Below, piece after piece: positions 7,227 to 16,934 of a DNA stretch of 64,000 nucleotides (position 1 is the stretch's first letter; every line of letters begins with the position of its first letter). The translations under genes and the position numbers were made by a program. The notes below the pieces were generated by a model, which saw nothing but the letters and a program-made list of their open reading frames with translations, ran no database searches and had not been told where the DNA came from. This DNA is from Sphingomonas ginkgonis (lineage in GTDB: Bacteria > Pseudomonadota > Alphaproteobacteria > Sphingomonadales > Sphingomonadaceae): contig NZ_RWJF01000001.1 in NCBI RefSeq assembly GCF_003970925.1, positions 2,784,501-2,848,500 on the forward strand, written 5' to 3'.

Positions 7227-9487
7227 TGGCGTTGCAGGACCAGCCGAGCGCCATGACGCTCGCACCCAAGGACAGCGGCCGGGCGGCGATCGGCGAGCCG
7301 ACTTCGCGCATCGATGGCCGGCTCAAGGTGACCGGCGCGGCGCGCTACGGCTCCGATCTCCACGGCGGCGCCAACCCCGCCTTCGCCTATCTGCGGACCA
7401 GCTCGATCGCGCGCGGGCGGATCAGCCGGATCGACGAGAGCGAGGCGCGGCAGGTGCCGGGCGTGCTGGAGATCCTGACCTACCGCAACGTCGGCGACCG
7501 GGTGAAGCCCGGCAAGACCTTCAGCGAGAAGGGCTACATGGGGACGAGCATCGCGCCGCTCGCCTCCGACAAGGTGTGGCACGACGGGCAGATCGTCGCG
7601 CTGGTCGTCGCCGACACGTTCGAGGCGGCGCGCGACGCCGCGCACCGGCTGCGGATCGACTATGCCGAGGAGGCGCCGTCGGCGACCTTCGGGAGCGCCG
7701 GGCTGACCGAGGGCAAGGCCACCGAGAAGACCGAGGCCCAGCAGCAGGCGGCGAAGCAACAGGCGGGCGGCAAGAGCAAGGAAGGCGAGAACGGCGGCGA
7801 GGAGAACCCGAAGGTCGGCGATGCCGAGGGGGCATTCGCGCGGGCTGCCGTCAAGGTCGACCAGCATTATGAGACGCCGACCCAGCACCACAACCCGATC
7901 GAGCTGTTCACCACCTCCGCCGTGTGGAACGGCGACCGGCTGACCGTCTTCGAATCCTCGCAGAACATGTGGGGGTTCAAATATGGACTGGCCGAGCAGC
8001 TCGGCATCCCGGCCGACAACGTCCACACCGTCTCGCCGCTGGTCGGCGGCGCGTTCGGGTCGCGCGGGTCGCTGACCCAGCGGACGGCACTCGTCGCGCT
8101 CGCGGCCAAGATGATCGGGCGGCCCGTGCACCTCGAGGCGACCCGCTCGGACGGCTTCACCATCGCCACCTATCGCGCCGAGACGCGCCATCGGGTACGG
8201 CTCGGCGCGGGAGCCGACGGACGGCTGCAGGCGCTGATCCACGAAGGCTGGGAAGTCTCGAGCCGCCCCGACGACTACAAGGTCGCCGGGATCGACGCGT
8301 CGACGCGGCTCTATGCCTGCCCGAACGTCGCCTCCAACGTCACGATCGTCCATGCCGATCGGAACACGCCGGGCTTCATGCGGTCGCCGCCGGAGACGCC
8401 CTATCTCTTCGCGCTGGAGTCGGCAATCGACGAGCTCGCCTATGCGCTGAAGATGGACCCTGTCGAGCTGCGGCGGATCAACGACACGCAGAAGGAGCCG
8501 ATCAAGGGCCTGCCTTACACCTCGCGGCACCTGATGCCCTGCTTCGATGCCGCCGCCGCGGCCTTCGGGTGGAGCCGCCGCTCGGCCGCGCCCCGCTCCA
8601 TGCGCGACGGCGAGTGGCTGATCGGTTGGGGCTGCGCCTCGACCATGTACCCGACCCAGGTCGGATCGGCGGCGGCGCGGGTCAGCCTGCTGCCGTCGGG
8701 ACGCGCCCGGGTCGAGACCGCCACCCACGAGATCGGCACCGGGGTGATGACCGCGCTGGCGCTGACCGCCGCGGAGGAGCTCGGGCTGCCGCTCGACAAG
8801 ATCGACGTCATCGTCGGCGACAGCAACCTGCCGCCGGCGCCGGTCGCGGGCGGGTCGAACAGCACCGCGAGCATGTGCAACGTCGTCGCCAAGGCCTGCC
8901 GCGAGGTGCGCCTCAAGGCGCAGTCGGCGGGCGGCGGAGCGGTCGAGGCGCTGGCCTCGAACAACCCGCACGGGGCGCCGCCGAACGGGGTCGAGATGCT
9001 TTACCGCGGCAAGCCCTCGCTGGCGGGCGGCGCCAAGCTCAAGGACCGCATCCAGTTCGCGTTCGGCGCCCACTTCATCGAGGTCCGGGTCCACGAGCGG
9101 ACCCGCGAGGTGCGCGCGCCGCGGGTGGTCAGCGCCTTCGCGGCGGGCCGGATCGTCAATCCCAAGACCGCCAAGAGCCAGCTGATGGGCGGCCAGATCT
9201 GGGGCATCGGGGCGGCGCTTCACGAGGCGACCGACATCGATCGCCGTGCGGCGCGCTACTACAACAACGACCTCGCCGAGTATCTCATCCCGGTGAACGC
9301 CGACATCGGCACAATCGAGACGATCATCCTGCCGGAAGAGGACCGGCAGGTGAACGACCTCGGGATCAAAGGGATCGGCGAACTCGGCAACGTCGGGCTG
9401 AATGCAGCGACGGCCAATGCCGTGTTCCATGCGACCGGTGTGCGCATCCGCGAACTGCCGATCCGCATCGAGAAGCTGCTGGTCTGA
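7226..9487 (+). CDS. paoC: periplasmic aldehyde oxidase, molybdopterin-cytosine-dinucleotide subunit (PaoC/YagR type)
   Basis: A 753-residue large subunit that binds the molybdenum cofactor and oxidises aldehydes to acids. It contains the substrate-domain start IDGRLKVTGAARYGSDL, the cofactor-binding SPLVGGAFGSRGSLTQRT near residue 270, VAGGSNSTASM near 548, and the catalytic glutamate in GIKGIGELGNVG near residue 715. ATG 7226 overlaps the paoB stop by one base; longer frames upstream are out of register with the operon. An Ala/Gln/Lys/Glu/Gly-rich stretch at residues 161-199 looks like a disordered insert (see findings). Confidence 0.93.
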   Translation: MALQDQPSAMTLAPKDSGRAAIGEPTSRIDGRLKVTGAARYGSDLHGGANPAFAYLRTSSIARGRISRIDESEARQVPGVLEILTYRNVGDRVKPGKTFSEKGYMGTSIAPLASDKVWHDGQIVALVVADTFEAARDAAHRLRIDYAEEAPSATFGSAGLTEGKATEKTEAQQQAAKQQAGGKSKEGENGGEENPKVGDAEGAFARAAVKVDQHYETPTQHHNPIELFTTSAVWNGDRLTVFESSQNMWGFKYGLAEQLGIPADNVHTVSPLVGGAFGSRGSLTQRTALVALAAKMIGRPVHLEATRSDGFTIATYRAETRHRVRLGAGADGRLQALIHEGWEVSSRPDDYKVAGIDASTRLYACPNVASNVTIVHADRNTPGFMRSPPETPYLFALESAIDELAYALKMDPVELRRINDTQKEPIKGLPYTSRHLMPCFDAAAAAFGWSRRSAAPRSMRDGEWLIGWGCASTMYPTQVGSAAARVSLLPSGRARVETATHEIGTGVMTALALTAAEELGLPLDKIDVIVGDSNLPPAPVAGGSNSTASMCNVVAKACREVRLKAQSAGGGAVEALASNNPHGAPPNGVEMLYRGKPSLAGGAKLKDRIQFAFGAHFIEVRVHERTREVRAPRVVSAFAAGRIVNPKTAKSQLMGGQIWGIGAALHEATDIDRRAARYYNNDLAEYLIPVNADIGTIETIILPEEDRQVNDLGIKGIGELGNVGLNAATANAVFHATGVRIRELPIRIEKLLV

Positions 9488-9495
9488 GGATTGTC

Positions 9496-9538
9496 GGCGC
9501 TGGCCGACGGGAGGCACGCGTCCCGTCGGCACAGCGCC
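9496..9538. terminator. strong 17-bp stem-loop between convergent genes
   Basis: GGCGCTG+GCCGACGGGA pairs perfectly with TCCCGTCGGC+CAGCGCC, with one bulged A and an 8-base loop at 9513-9520. It begins 8 bases after the paoC stop and ends 20 bases before the stop of the convergent small gene. No U-tract follows on either strand, so it may work as a bidirectional transcript-end stabiliser or a weak terminator. Confidence 0.65.
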
Positions 9539-9557
9539 GTGTGGTGCCCCCGGCGTG

Positions 9558-9734
9558 CTACGCCAGCGCCACCATCTCGCGCAGCTGCTGCTCGACCGCG
9601 CGAATTTCCGCCAGCAGGGCCCGCTTGTCGTCGATCTGGGCGGCCAGCATCCGCTTTTCGTCCGCCGTCTTGGCCAGACGATGACGCTTGTTAAGCCGGT
9701 AGATGTCCGTTTCGATGATCCAGGCGTGCTGCAT
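9558..9734 (-). CDS. 58-residue hypothetical coiled-coil protein
   Basis: A short leftward gene starting MQHAWIIETDIYRLNKRH and ending EMVALA. Nearly the whole length is predicted amphipathic helix with heptad-like spacing of Leu/Ile/Ala and alternating Lys/Glu/Asp/Arg, as in small coiled-coil proteins. A GGGGAG lies 8 bases upstream of the ATG. Balanced charge composition contrasts with the Arg/Pro-rich frames around it, which supports real coding. It resembles in style the small cytoplasmic DUF465/YdcH-type proteins, but I cannot assign it to that family. Function unknown. Confidence 0.6.
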   Translation of the reverse strand: MQHAWIIETDIYRLNKRHRLAKTADEKRMLAAQIDDKRALLAEIRAVEQQLREMVALA

Positions 9735-9976
9735 GCTTGCCGCTCCCCGCTCTCGCTTGCCGCAATCATGACTCCGGAGGAAATCTGAATCAATAAAGTC
9801 AGCTAAGCCACTTTGCTGCCAAGCGCTTCAGCTCGCCGCTACTGAGGCTCGGTTCGTCGACTCAGCAGTTCAAGCATTGGCGGCAAACTCCCGTTTCCCG
9901 ACGCAACCTGAAGCGGAGCGCCGCCCGAGTCGCGCGCGTGTTGACGATCCGGCGCGGCCCGGCGCATCAGCGCTCG

Positions 9977-10834
9977 ATGGAACAGCATCAGCGGCGGCTC
10001 GACCGGCTTCGCTCTCTTCTCTTCGTCCCCGGTGATCGGCCCGAGCGGTTCGACAAGGGCGTCCGCTCCGGCGCGGATGCGCTGATCCTGGATCTCGAGG
10101 ACAGCGTCGGCACCGCGGCCAAGCCGCAGGCCCGGGCAAACGTCCGGGCCGCGCTCGAGGGTCGGCGGACGGTGCCGTTGCTGGTGCGAGTCAATCCGCT
10201 GGGCAGCGAAGGGCTGGCAGCCGACCTGGCGGCCGCCGCCGGGGCGGATGCGATCGTCCTTCCCAAGGCCGAAGGGGCGGCCAGCGTCCGCGCGCTGGCC
10301 TCACGGCTGGTCACGCCGGCCCCGATCCTCCCCATCGCCACCGAAACTCCGGCCGCCATCTTCGAGCTGGGCAGCTACCGCGAGGTCGGCGAGCAGCTCG
10401 CGGGGCTGAGCTGGGGCGCCGAGGACCTGCCGGCGGCTATCGGCGCCACCACCAGCCGGGACGAGAGCGGGCGCTATCTTCCTCCCTACGAGCTGGCGCG
10501 TTCCCTCACCCTGTTCGCCGCCCATGCCGCGGGGGTCCCGGCGATCGATACCGTCTACCCTGCGATCCGCGACGTAGCCGGCGTCGCTGCCTATGCCGCC
10601 CGGGCCGCCCGCGACGGATTCACCGCCATGCTCGCCCTTCACCCCGACCAGATCGGCCCGATCAATGCCGCTTTCACGCCGTCCCCCGAGGCGGTGGATC
10701 ATGCGCGCCGGGTCGTCGCCGCGTTCGCCGCACGGCCCGCCGCCGGCGTGCTCGACCTCGACGGGGCGATGATCGACGCACCGCACCGCAAGCAGGCGGA
10801 GCGGATCCTGGCCCGCGCCGCTCGAGCCGACTGA
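9977..10834 (+). CDS. HpcH/HpaI-family aldolase / citrate-lyase beta-like (CitE-like) protein
   Basis: A 285-residue TIM-barrel lyase starting MEQHQRRLDRLRSLLFVPGDRPERFDKG. SLLFVPGDRPERFDK is the CoA/thioester-site signature of CitE-like enzymes. DALILDLEDSVG near residue 35 supplies the Mg-binding acid, and ALHPDQIGPINAAF near 222 is the conserved C-terminal motif. Relatives cleave or hydrolyse malyl-, citramalyl- or other 3-hydroxyacyl-CoA thioesters. The ATG at 9977 was chosen because homology starts there; a further 13 codons upstream look like non-coding. No CitD/CitF partners are present, so it acts alone. Exact substrate unclear. Confidence 0.85.
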   Translation: MEQHQRRLDRLRSLLFVPGDRPERFDKGVRSGADALILDLEDSVGTAAKPQARANVRAALEGRRTVPLLVRVNPLGSEGLAADLAAAAGADAIVLPKAEGAASVRALASRLVTPAPILPIATETPAAIFELGSYREVGEQLAGLSWGAEDLPAAIGATTSRDESGRYLPPYELARSLTLFAAHAAGVPAIDTVYPAIRDVAGVAAYAARAARDGFTAMLALHPDQIGPINAAFTPSPEAVDHARRVVAAFAARPAAGVLDLDGAMIDAPHRKQAERILARAARAD

Positions 10835-10867
10835 GAAGCGAGCGGGAACCGCGCTTCCTCTTCGCAG

Positions 10868-12835
10868 TTGCACAATGCGCCCGGGGGGAGCATGGGGCCG
10901 CGGCTCGATTCGGATTGGATGCCCATGGACTCCGTCACCGAGGCGCCTGCCGACGCCTCCAGTCATACCGCTTCCCACGGCCGCCAGAAGACGCTGACCC
11001 TCGCCCTCGGGGCGATCGGGATCGTCTTCGGCGACATCGGGACCAGCCCGCTCTACGCGTTGAAGGAAAGCTTCGCCGGCCACCATGTGATGGCCGTCAC
11101 CCCGGACCGGGTGTTCGGGGTCATCTCGATCATCTTCTGGACGATGCTGATCGTCGTCACGCTCAAATATGTGACGATCATGATGCGCGCCGACAACAAG
11201 GGCGAAGGCGGGAGCCTGTCGCTGCTGGCGCTCATCTCGCGCAGCACCGACACCGGTCGCTGGTCGGCCGGACTGTCGGTGCTCGGCGTGTTCGCGACCG
11301 CGCTGTTCTTCGGCGATGCGATGATCACGCCCGCCATCTCCGTGCTGTCCGCGGTGGAAGGCGTGGGAACGCTGAACGACGCGCTGCTGCGCTTCGCGGC
11401 GCCCGTCTCGATCGTGATCCTGTGCGGCCTGTTCGCCTTCCAGCGGTTCGGGACGGCCCGGGTCGGCGCCGTGTTCGGGCCGATCATGTTCTTCTACTTC
11501 GTCGTGCTCGCCGTACTCGGCCTGATCGCGATCGCCGGGCAGCCCGCCATCCTCCTGTCGCTGTCACCGACCTACGGGCTGTCCTTCATCCTGCACGAGC
11601 CGCGCACCGCCTTCTTCGCGCTGGGCTCGATCGTGCTCGCCGTGACGGGGGCTGAGACGCTCTATGCCGACATGGGGCATTTCGGGAAGAACCCGATTCG
11701 CTACGCCTGGCTGCTCGTCGCCTTTCCGACGCTGATGCTGAACTATCTGGGCCAGGGCGCCATCCTGCTCCGCAACCCCCAGGCGATCGCCAATCCCTTC
11801 TACCTGCTGGCGCCCGACAGCCTGCGCCTGCCGATGATCATCCTGGCCACCGTCGCCACCGTGATCGCCAGCCAGGCGGTCATCACCGGCGCCTATTCGG
11901 TGGTCCGCCAAGCGGTCCAGCTGGGGCTCTTCCCGCGTGTCACCGTCAAGCATACCAGCGAGGAATCGATCGGGCAGATCTACATCCCGCTGATCAACTG
12001 GTCGCTGCTGGCCGCCGTCATCGTGCTGGTGCTGATCTTCCGCACCTCGTCCAACCTGGCGTCGGCCTACGGGATCGCGGTGACCGGGACGATGGTGATC
12101 ACCACCGTGATGGCCGCGGTCGTGCTGCTCAAGATGTGGAACTGGCCCAAGCCGGTCGCGCTCGGGCTGATCGCGCTGTTCGCTCTGGTCGACGGAGTCT
12201 ACTTCCTGTCCAACCTGACCAAGGTGCTCGACGGCGGCTGGTTCCCGCTGATGATCGCGGCGATCGCCTTTACCATGCTGACCACCTGGTCGCGCGGGCG
12301 GCGGCTGATGCAGGACCGCCTGGCCGAGGGCAACATGCCCGTATCGATCTTCGTCAAGTCGATCGAGAAGGGCATCCACCGCGTGCGCGGCACCGCCATC
12401 TACCTGACCAGCTCGGCGCAGGGCATTCCGCCGGCGCTGCTCCACAACCTCAAGCACAACCAGGTGCTGCACGAGAATGTGCTGCTGGCGACCGTGTCGG
12501 TGCTCGACGTCCCCTTCGTTCCCGATGCCCGGCGCGTCGAGATCGAGCCGCTCGGCTGCGGACTGAGCCGCGTCATCATCCGCTACGGGTTCAGCGAGGA
12601 TCCCGACATCCCGCAGGCGCTGCGCGACGCCAAGACGCAGATCGGCGATCTCAGCCCGATGACCACCAGCTATTTCCTGTCGCGCCAGACGGTGCTGCCG
12701 AGCGCGCGGCCGGGCATGTCGCTGTGGCGCGAGCATATCTTCGCCTGGATGGTCCGCAATTCGGCGACCGCGATGGACTTCTTCAAGCTGCCGGTGAACC
12801 GGGTCGTCGAGCTGGGAAGCCAGGTCGAGATCTGA
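10868..12835 (+). CDS. kup: Kup-type low-affinity potassium transporter
   Basis: A 655-residue inner-membrane K+ uptake protein. It has about 12 transmembrane segments and a C-terminal cytoplasmic domain from about residue 490. The family hallmark GDIGTSPLYALKESF is near residue 55, followed by FGDAMITPAISVLSAVEG and TGAETLYADMGHFGK. Several in-frame starts are possible: 10868, 10892 (a GGGGGGAG sits too close) and 10925 (MDSVTEAP). The first 20 residues are not conserved, so the true start may be 10919-10925. The gene ends 15 bases before the stop of the convergent aldo/keto reductase. Confidence 0.95.
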   Translation: MHNAPGGSMGPRLDSDWMPMDSVTEAPADASSHTASHGRQKTLTLALGAIGIVFGDIGTSPLYALKESFAGHHVMAVTPDRVFGVISIIFWTMLIVVTLKYVTIMMRADNKGEGGSLSLLALISRSTDTGRWSAGLSVLGVFATALFFGDAMITPAISVLSAVEGVGTLNDALLRFAAPVSIVILCGLFAFQRFGTARVGAVFGPIMFFYFVVLAVLGLIAIAGQPAILLSLSPTYGLSFILHEPRTAFFALGSIVLAVTGAETLYADMGHFGKNPIRYAWLLVAFPTLMLNYLGQGAILLRNPQAIANPFYLLAPDSLRLPMIILATVATVIASQAVITGAYSVVRQAVQLGLFPRVTVKHTSEESIGQIYIPLINWSLLAAVIVLVLIFRTSSNLASAYGIAVTGTMVITTVMAAVVLLKMWNWPKPVALGLIALFALVDGVYFLSNLTKVLDGGWFPLMIAAIAFTMLTTWSRGRRLMQDRLAEGNMPVSIFVKSIEKGIHRVRGTAIYLTSSAQGIPPALLHNLKHNQVLHENVLLATVSVLDVPFVPDARRVEIEPLGCGLSRVIIRYGFSEDPDIPQALRDAKTQIGDLSPMTTSYFLSRQTVLPSARPGMSLWREHIFAWMVRNSATAMDFFKLPVNRVVELGSQVEI

Positions 12836-12850
12836 CCCGGGCGCGCCGGC

Positions 12851-13837
12851 TCAGGCGTCGATCTGGGTCATTCCGCGCGCGTGATAGCGGTCGCCCGCGG
12901 CGGCGCCTGGCGGGAGGATCTGGTCCAGCCGCTCGAGCTCCTCGCGGCTAAGCTGGACGTCGAGCGCGGCGATGTTCTCGTCGAGCCGCCCAGCATGACG
13001 GGTGCCGGGGATCGGCACCACGTCGTCGCCGCGCGACAGCACCCAGGCGAGCGCGAGCTGCGCCGCGCTGCAGCCCTTGTCGGCCGCCATCCGCTCGATC
13101 TCGCGGACGAGATCGAGATTGCGCTGGAAATTCTCGCCCTGGAACCGCGGATGGAGGCGGCGAGTATCGTCCGCGGCGAAATCGTCGGGCGAGCGGATCT
13201 GCCCGGTGAGGAAGCCGCGGCCGAGCGGCGAATAGGCGACATAGCCGATGCCGAGCTCGCACACCGTCGGCAGCACGTCGGCCTCGGCGTCGCGGCTCCA
13301 CAACGACAATTCGGTCTGCACCGCGGTGATCGGGTGAACCGCATGGGCGCGGCGGATCGTCTCGGGCGCCGCTTCGCTCAGCCCGAGGAAGCGGACCTTG
13401 CCCTGCGCCACCAGCTCGGCCATCGCGCCGACCGTCTCCTCGATCGGAACGCTGCGGTCGACCCGGTGCTGGTAGTAAAGGTCGATGGTATCGACCTTCA
13501 GGCGCCGGAGGCTCGCCTCGCAAGCGGAGCGGACATAGGCCGGATCGCCGCGGATGCCGAGCATGTCGCCGTTGGGCGCGCGCTCGTTGCCGAACTTGGT
13601 GGCGAGGAACACCTCGTCGCGGCGCGGGGCGATGGCCCGGCCGACCAGCTCCTCGTTGCGGCCGGTGCCGTACATGTCGGCGGTGTCGAGGAAGGTCACG
13701 CCGCGGTCGAGCGCGTGGTGGATGACCCCGATCGACTGCTCGTCGTCGTGCGCGCCGTAGAAGTCGCTCATCCCCATGCAGCCGAGCCCGAGAGCGCTGA
13801 CGGTAGGGCCGCTCGGGCCGAGGGTGCGGGTCTGCAT
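12851..13837 (-). CDS. aldo/keto reductase
   Basis: A 328-residue NADPH-dependent (alpha/beta)8 reductase. It starts [28 protein letters not shown]. The catalytic tetrad is recognisable: Asp in FLDTADMYG, Tyr three residues later in the same segment, Lys in FLATKFG, and His in [20 protein letters not shown] is the C-terminal cofactor-side motif of the AKR13/YajO-like group. It probably reduces aldehydes or ketones in detoxification. AGGAG lies upstream of the ATG. It lies 10 bases downstream of emrB on the same strand, so it may be the last gene of the marR-emrAB operon. Confidence 0.9.
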   Translation of the reverse strand: MQTRTLGPSGPTVSALGLGCMGMSDFYGAHDDEQSIGVIHHALDRGVTFLDTADMYGTGRNEELVGRAIAPRRDEVFLATKFGNERAPNGDMLGIRGDPAYVRSACEASLRRLKVDTIDLYYQHRVDRSVPIEETVGAMAELVAQGKVRFLGLSEAAPETIRRAHAVHPITAVQTELSLWSRDAEADVLPTVCELGIGYVAYSPLGRGFLTGQIRSPDDFAADDTRRLHPRFQGENFQRNLDLVREIERMAADKGCSAAQLALAWVLSRGDDVVPIPGTRHAGRLDENIAALDVQLSREELERLDQILPPGAAAGDRYHARGMTQIDA

Positions 13838-13847
13838 GCGGTTGCTC

Positions 13848-15407
13848 CTAGTCCATGTGCACGGGCGCTTCGCCGGGCGTGGCGGGGCGCGGCTTGCGCA
13901 TCAGCACGAGCAGCGGAAGCGCGCAGAAGGTGACGATCATCATCAGCTTGAAGTCATCGAGATAGGCGATGAACAGCGCCTGCCGGGTGACCTCGGCATT
14001 GATCACGGCGAGCGCGACATCGCCGCCCGGCGCGACGACCTGGAGCAGGTTCGGGTCGGCCGACGGGATGCTCTGCTCGGTGACGTGCGCCGCGAGGTCG
14101 GCGTGGCTGACCTGCGTCATCCGGACGAGCTGCGCCGACACCACCGAGATGCCCGCGGACCCGCCAAGGTTACGCGCCAGGTTCAGCAGCGAGGCGGCGG
14201 TGGTGCGGAACGAGGGCGCCAGCGTGCTGAACGCCAGGCTCTGCAGCGGCACGAAGATCAGCCCCAGCCCGAGGCCCTGGACGACGCCGCTGACGATCAC
14301 CGGGGTCGAGGGCTGATCCAGCGCGAAGCCGGTCATCAGGTAGAGCGAAGCACCCATGAGCACGACCCCGAGCCCGACCAGGATGCGGGCGTCGACCCTG
14401 CTCGCCAAGCGACCCGCGAGCAGCATGGAGATCAGCGTCCCCACGCCCCGCGGCGCGGTCAGGAAGCCTGACTGCAGCACCGAGTAACCGTAGAGAGACT
14501 GGAGCAAGGGCGGGAGCAGCGCGAGCCCGGCGAGGAGCAGGACGCCGGTCACCACCATGAAGACGATCCCGGTGGAGAAGTTGCGGTCCTTGAACAGCGA
14601 GCGGTCGAACAGCGGGTGCTCGGCGGTCGCAAGGTGGACGATGAACATCCAGATCGCGGCGATCGCCAGCCCGAACTCGATGATGATCTCCCAGCTGTCG
14701 AGCCAGTCCTTCTGCTGGCCGCGATCGAGGCCGAGCTGGAGCGCGGCGACGGCGATCGCGAGCAGCCCGAAGCCGAACATGTCGAAGCGGCGGTTCTGGG
14801 TCTCGGTCTTGGGCATGTAGCGCAGCAGCATCAGCGTGCAGATGATGCCGACCGGAAGGTTGACCAGGAACACCCAACGCCAGTTGTAATTGTCGGTCAG
14901 CCAGCCGCCGAGCACCGGCCCGAGGATCGGCCCGATCATCAGCCCGCCGCCGAACAGCGCCATCGCCTGCGCATGCTTCTCGCGCGGGTTGATGTCGAAC
15001 ATCGTCGCCTGAGCGAGCGGGACGATGAAGGCGCCGCCGATGCCCTGCAGGGCGCGAAAGGCGACCATCTCGGTCAGCGAGGTGGCGATCGCGCAGAGCA
15101 CCGAGGCGGTGGTGAACAGGACCACGGAAACGATCAGCAGCCGCTTGCGGCCGAAGCGGTCGGCCATCCAGCCGCTGATCGGAAGCGCGATCGCCGACGC
15201 CACGATGTAGCTGGTGAGCACCCAGTTGATGCTCTCCTGGGTGGCGCTGAGCGCCGCCTGCATGTGCGGCAGCGCGACGTTCGCGATCGTCGTGTCGAGC
15301 ACTTGGAGCAGCACGCCCATCATCAGCGCGATGGTCGTGATCAGTCGCTCGGTCGGGGGCAGCACATGGCTGATCACCCCGACCTTGTCATCCGCCTTGC
15401 TGGCCAT
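13848..15407 (-). CDS. emrB: DHA2-family multidrug efflux MFS transporter (EmrB type)
   Basis: A 519-residue 14-helix major-facilitator drug/proton antiporter. [13 protein letters not shown] near residue 38 is motif D1, [13 protein letters not shown] is motif A, and [18 protein letters not shown] is the antiporter motif C. It would form a tripartite pump with the adjacent EmrA-type adaptor and an outer-membrane channel encoded elsewhere. It starts only 2 bases after the emrA stop. The full set marR-emrA-emrB is in one leftward operon. Substrates are probably amphipathic toxicants, as for other EmrB proteins. Confidence 0.93.
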   Translation of the reverse strand: MASKADDKVGVISHVLPPTERLITTIALMMGVLLQVLDTTIANVALPHMQAALSATQESINWVLTSYIVASAIALPISGWMADRFGRKRLLIVSVVLFTTASVLCAIATSLTEMVAFRALQGIGGAFIVPLAQATMFDINPREKHAQAMALFGGGLMIGPILGPVLGGWLTDNYNWRWVFLVNLPVGIICTLMLLRYMPKTETQNRRFDMFGFGLLAIAVAALQLGLDRGQQKDWLDSWEIIIEFGLAIAAIWMFIVHLATAEHPLFDRSLFKDRNFSTGIVFMVVTGVLLLAGLALLPPLLQSLYGYSVLQSGFLTAPRGVGTLISMLLAGRLASRVDARILVGLGVVLMGASLYLMTGFALDQPSTPVIVSGVVQGLGLGLIFVPLQSLAFSTLAPSFRTTAASLLNLARNLGGSAGISVVSAQLVRMTQVSHADLAAHVTEQSIPSADPNLLQVVAPGGDVALAVINAEVTRQALFIAYLDDFKLMMIVTFCALPLLVLMRKPRPATPGEAPVHMD

Positions 15408-15409
15408 GG

Positions 15410-16483
15410 TTACTTCTTGCTGTCGAGGTCCACGGTGACGTCGGCCGACAGACCGGCGATCATCGGACGATCCGGGTTGCCGTCGAAGAAGATGCGGACG
15501 GGAACCCGCTGGGTGACCTTCACCCAGTTGCCGTTCGCATTCTGCGCCGGAAGGACGGAGAACTCGCTCCCGGTACCCGCGCCGACGCTCTGCACATGGC
15601 CCGTATATTTATGGCCCGGATAGGCGTCGATCTTGATGTCGACGTGCTGGCCCGGGACCATGCGGCCGAGGTCCTTCTCCTTGAAGTTCGCCTCGATCCA
15701 CGCCGCGTTGCTGCGGACCAGCGACAACATGCCGAGCCCCTGCACCGCCATCTGGCCGATCTGCAGCCGGTCGGCATTCGCGACCGTCCCGTTCATCGGT
15801 GCGCGGATCGAGGTGCGGGTGAGGTCGAGCCGGGCCTTGTCGACGGCGGCGCGCGCCTGGGCGATGCTCGGCTGTTCGCCCGGGGCGATGGCCGAAGCCG
15901 CGTTGGCGGAGCGGGCCCGCGCGTCGGCCAGCGCGGTCTCGGCCTTGCGGACATCGTCCAGCGCGTTGTCGTAGTTGACGCGGGTGGTGAAGCCCTGGCG
16001 CAGGAGCTCGGTCTGGCGCGACAGCGAGCGCTGCGAGATGGCGAGGCTGGCCTGCGCCCCGGTGATGTCGGCGCCGGTACCCGCGGCCTGCGTGCGCAGC
16101 TGGGTCGTCGCGAGCTGCGCGGCGGCGAGCTGGGCCTGGGCCTGTTCGAGCGCAACCTGGTAGGGGGCCGGATCGATGCGGAACATCAGCTGGCCCGCCC
16201 GCACCCGGTCGCCGTTCTTCACCGCCACCTGGATGATCGGCCCGTTCACCTGCGCGCTCACCGAAACGATGTCCTGCTTGATCGAGGCATTGTCGGTCGA
16301 CACCGAATTGCCGCTCGCGAAATAATAATAGGCGCCGCCGGCCAGCAGCAGCAGCGGAACGATCAGCATCAGGATGGTGCGCAGCGGACGGCGCTTGCTC
16401 TTTTCCGGAGCGATCGTCTGGTCGACGTCGGCCGGTGCATTGACCGGCGTTCCGCTCAGCTGCTCGTTCTTCATCTCGGTCAT
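15410..16483 (-). CDS. emrA: HlyD-family periplasmic adaptor of an Emr-type efflux pump
   Basis: A 357-residue membrane-fusion protein. After a cytoplasmic N-terminus it has one transmembrane helix (TILMLIVPLLLLAGGAYYYF, about residues 35-54). A biotinyl-lipoyl-like segment near SVSAQVNGPIIQVAVKNGDRV follows, then a coiled-coil hairpin (about residues 110-215) and a beta-barrel region (GYVQ-type motif replaced by KYTGHVQSVG). It bridges EmrB to an outer-membrane channel. Its ATG overlaps the marR stop by 4 bases (ATGA), so the two are translationally coupled. Confidence 0.92.
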   Translation of the reverse strand: MTEMKNEQLSGTPVNAPADVDQTIAPEKSKRRPLRTILMLIVPLLLLAGGAYYYFASGNSVSTDNASIKQDIVSVSAQVNGPIIQVAVKNGDRVRAGQLMFRIDPAPYQVALEQAQAQLAAAQLATTQLRTQAAGTGADITGAQASLAISQRSLSRQTELLRQGFTTRVNYDNALDDVRKAETALADARARSANAASAIAPGEQPSIAQARAAVDKARLDLTRTSIRAPMNGTVANADRLQIGQMAVQGLGMLSLVRSNAAWIEANFKEKDLGRMVPGQHVDIKIDAYPGHKYTGHVQSVGAGTGSEFSVLPAQNANGNWVKVTQRVPVRIFFDGNPDRPMIAGLSADVTVDLDSKK

Positions 16484-16932
16484 GCGCCCAGCGCCTTCCT
16501 GTTCCTGCCGCCCTCGGCGACATTGTCGCGCACCGTCGCCAGCGCGCTCCGCATCTGTTCGATCTGGGATGGGGTCATCCCTGCAAACGCCTCAGCCGCC
16601 AATTCGGCCGCAACCGCGTGCAGCTCCTCGATCACCGGGGCCGCCTTGGCGGTCAGTACCAGCCGCCAGGCGCGCCGGTCGGCCGGGTCGCGCTGCCGCT
16701 CGACGAAACCCGATTCCTCGAGCTTGTCGACGATCCGGCAGAGCACGATCGGCTCCATGTCGAGCCGTTCGGCGAGGTCCACCTGCCGCAGGCCCGGCTC
16801 CTTCGAGATCCGCGCCAGCACCCGCCACTGCGACCGGGTCACGCCATGCGCGGTGACGCGCCGGGCGACCGCCCGGCGGAGCGCATCCGCAGTCTCGACG
16901 ATTTCCCAGGTCTCATTCGGCATATCTCGCAT
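16480..16932 (-). CDS. MarR-family transcriptional repressor of the emr operon
   Basis: A 150-residue winged-helix dimer. WRVLARISKEPGLRQVDLAERLDMEPIVLCRIVDKLEESGFVERQ is the helix-turn-helix and DPADRRAWRLVLT is the wing. First gene of marR-emrA-emrB, which is the usual arrangement for a drug-sensing local repressor. Two starts are possible, ATG 16932 (MRDMPNE) and ATG 16923 (MPNE). The second has a GAG-containing weak ribosome site, and the first sits 2 bases from a perfect inverted repeat. Expected role: represses its own operon until a small amphipathic ligand releases it. Confidence 0.88.
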   Translation of the reverse strand: MRDMPNETWEIVETADALRRAVARRVTAHGVTRSQWRVLARISKEPGLRQVDLAERLDMEPIVLCRIVDKLEESGFVERQRDPADRRAWRLVLTAKAAPVIEELHAVAAELAAEAFAGMTPSQIEQMRSALATVRDNVAEGGRNRKALGA

Positions 16933-16934
16933 AT

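Noticed and set aside
7034..9793. A 919-codon open frame on the minus strand across paoC.
   Set aside because: It mirrors paoC, whose sense frame has catalytic and cofactor motifs. The antisense product has none. Only the short 58-residue frame at its right end, in another phase, looks real.
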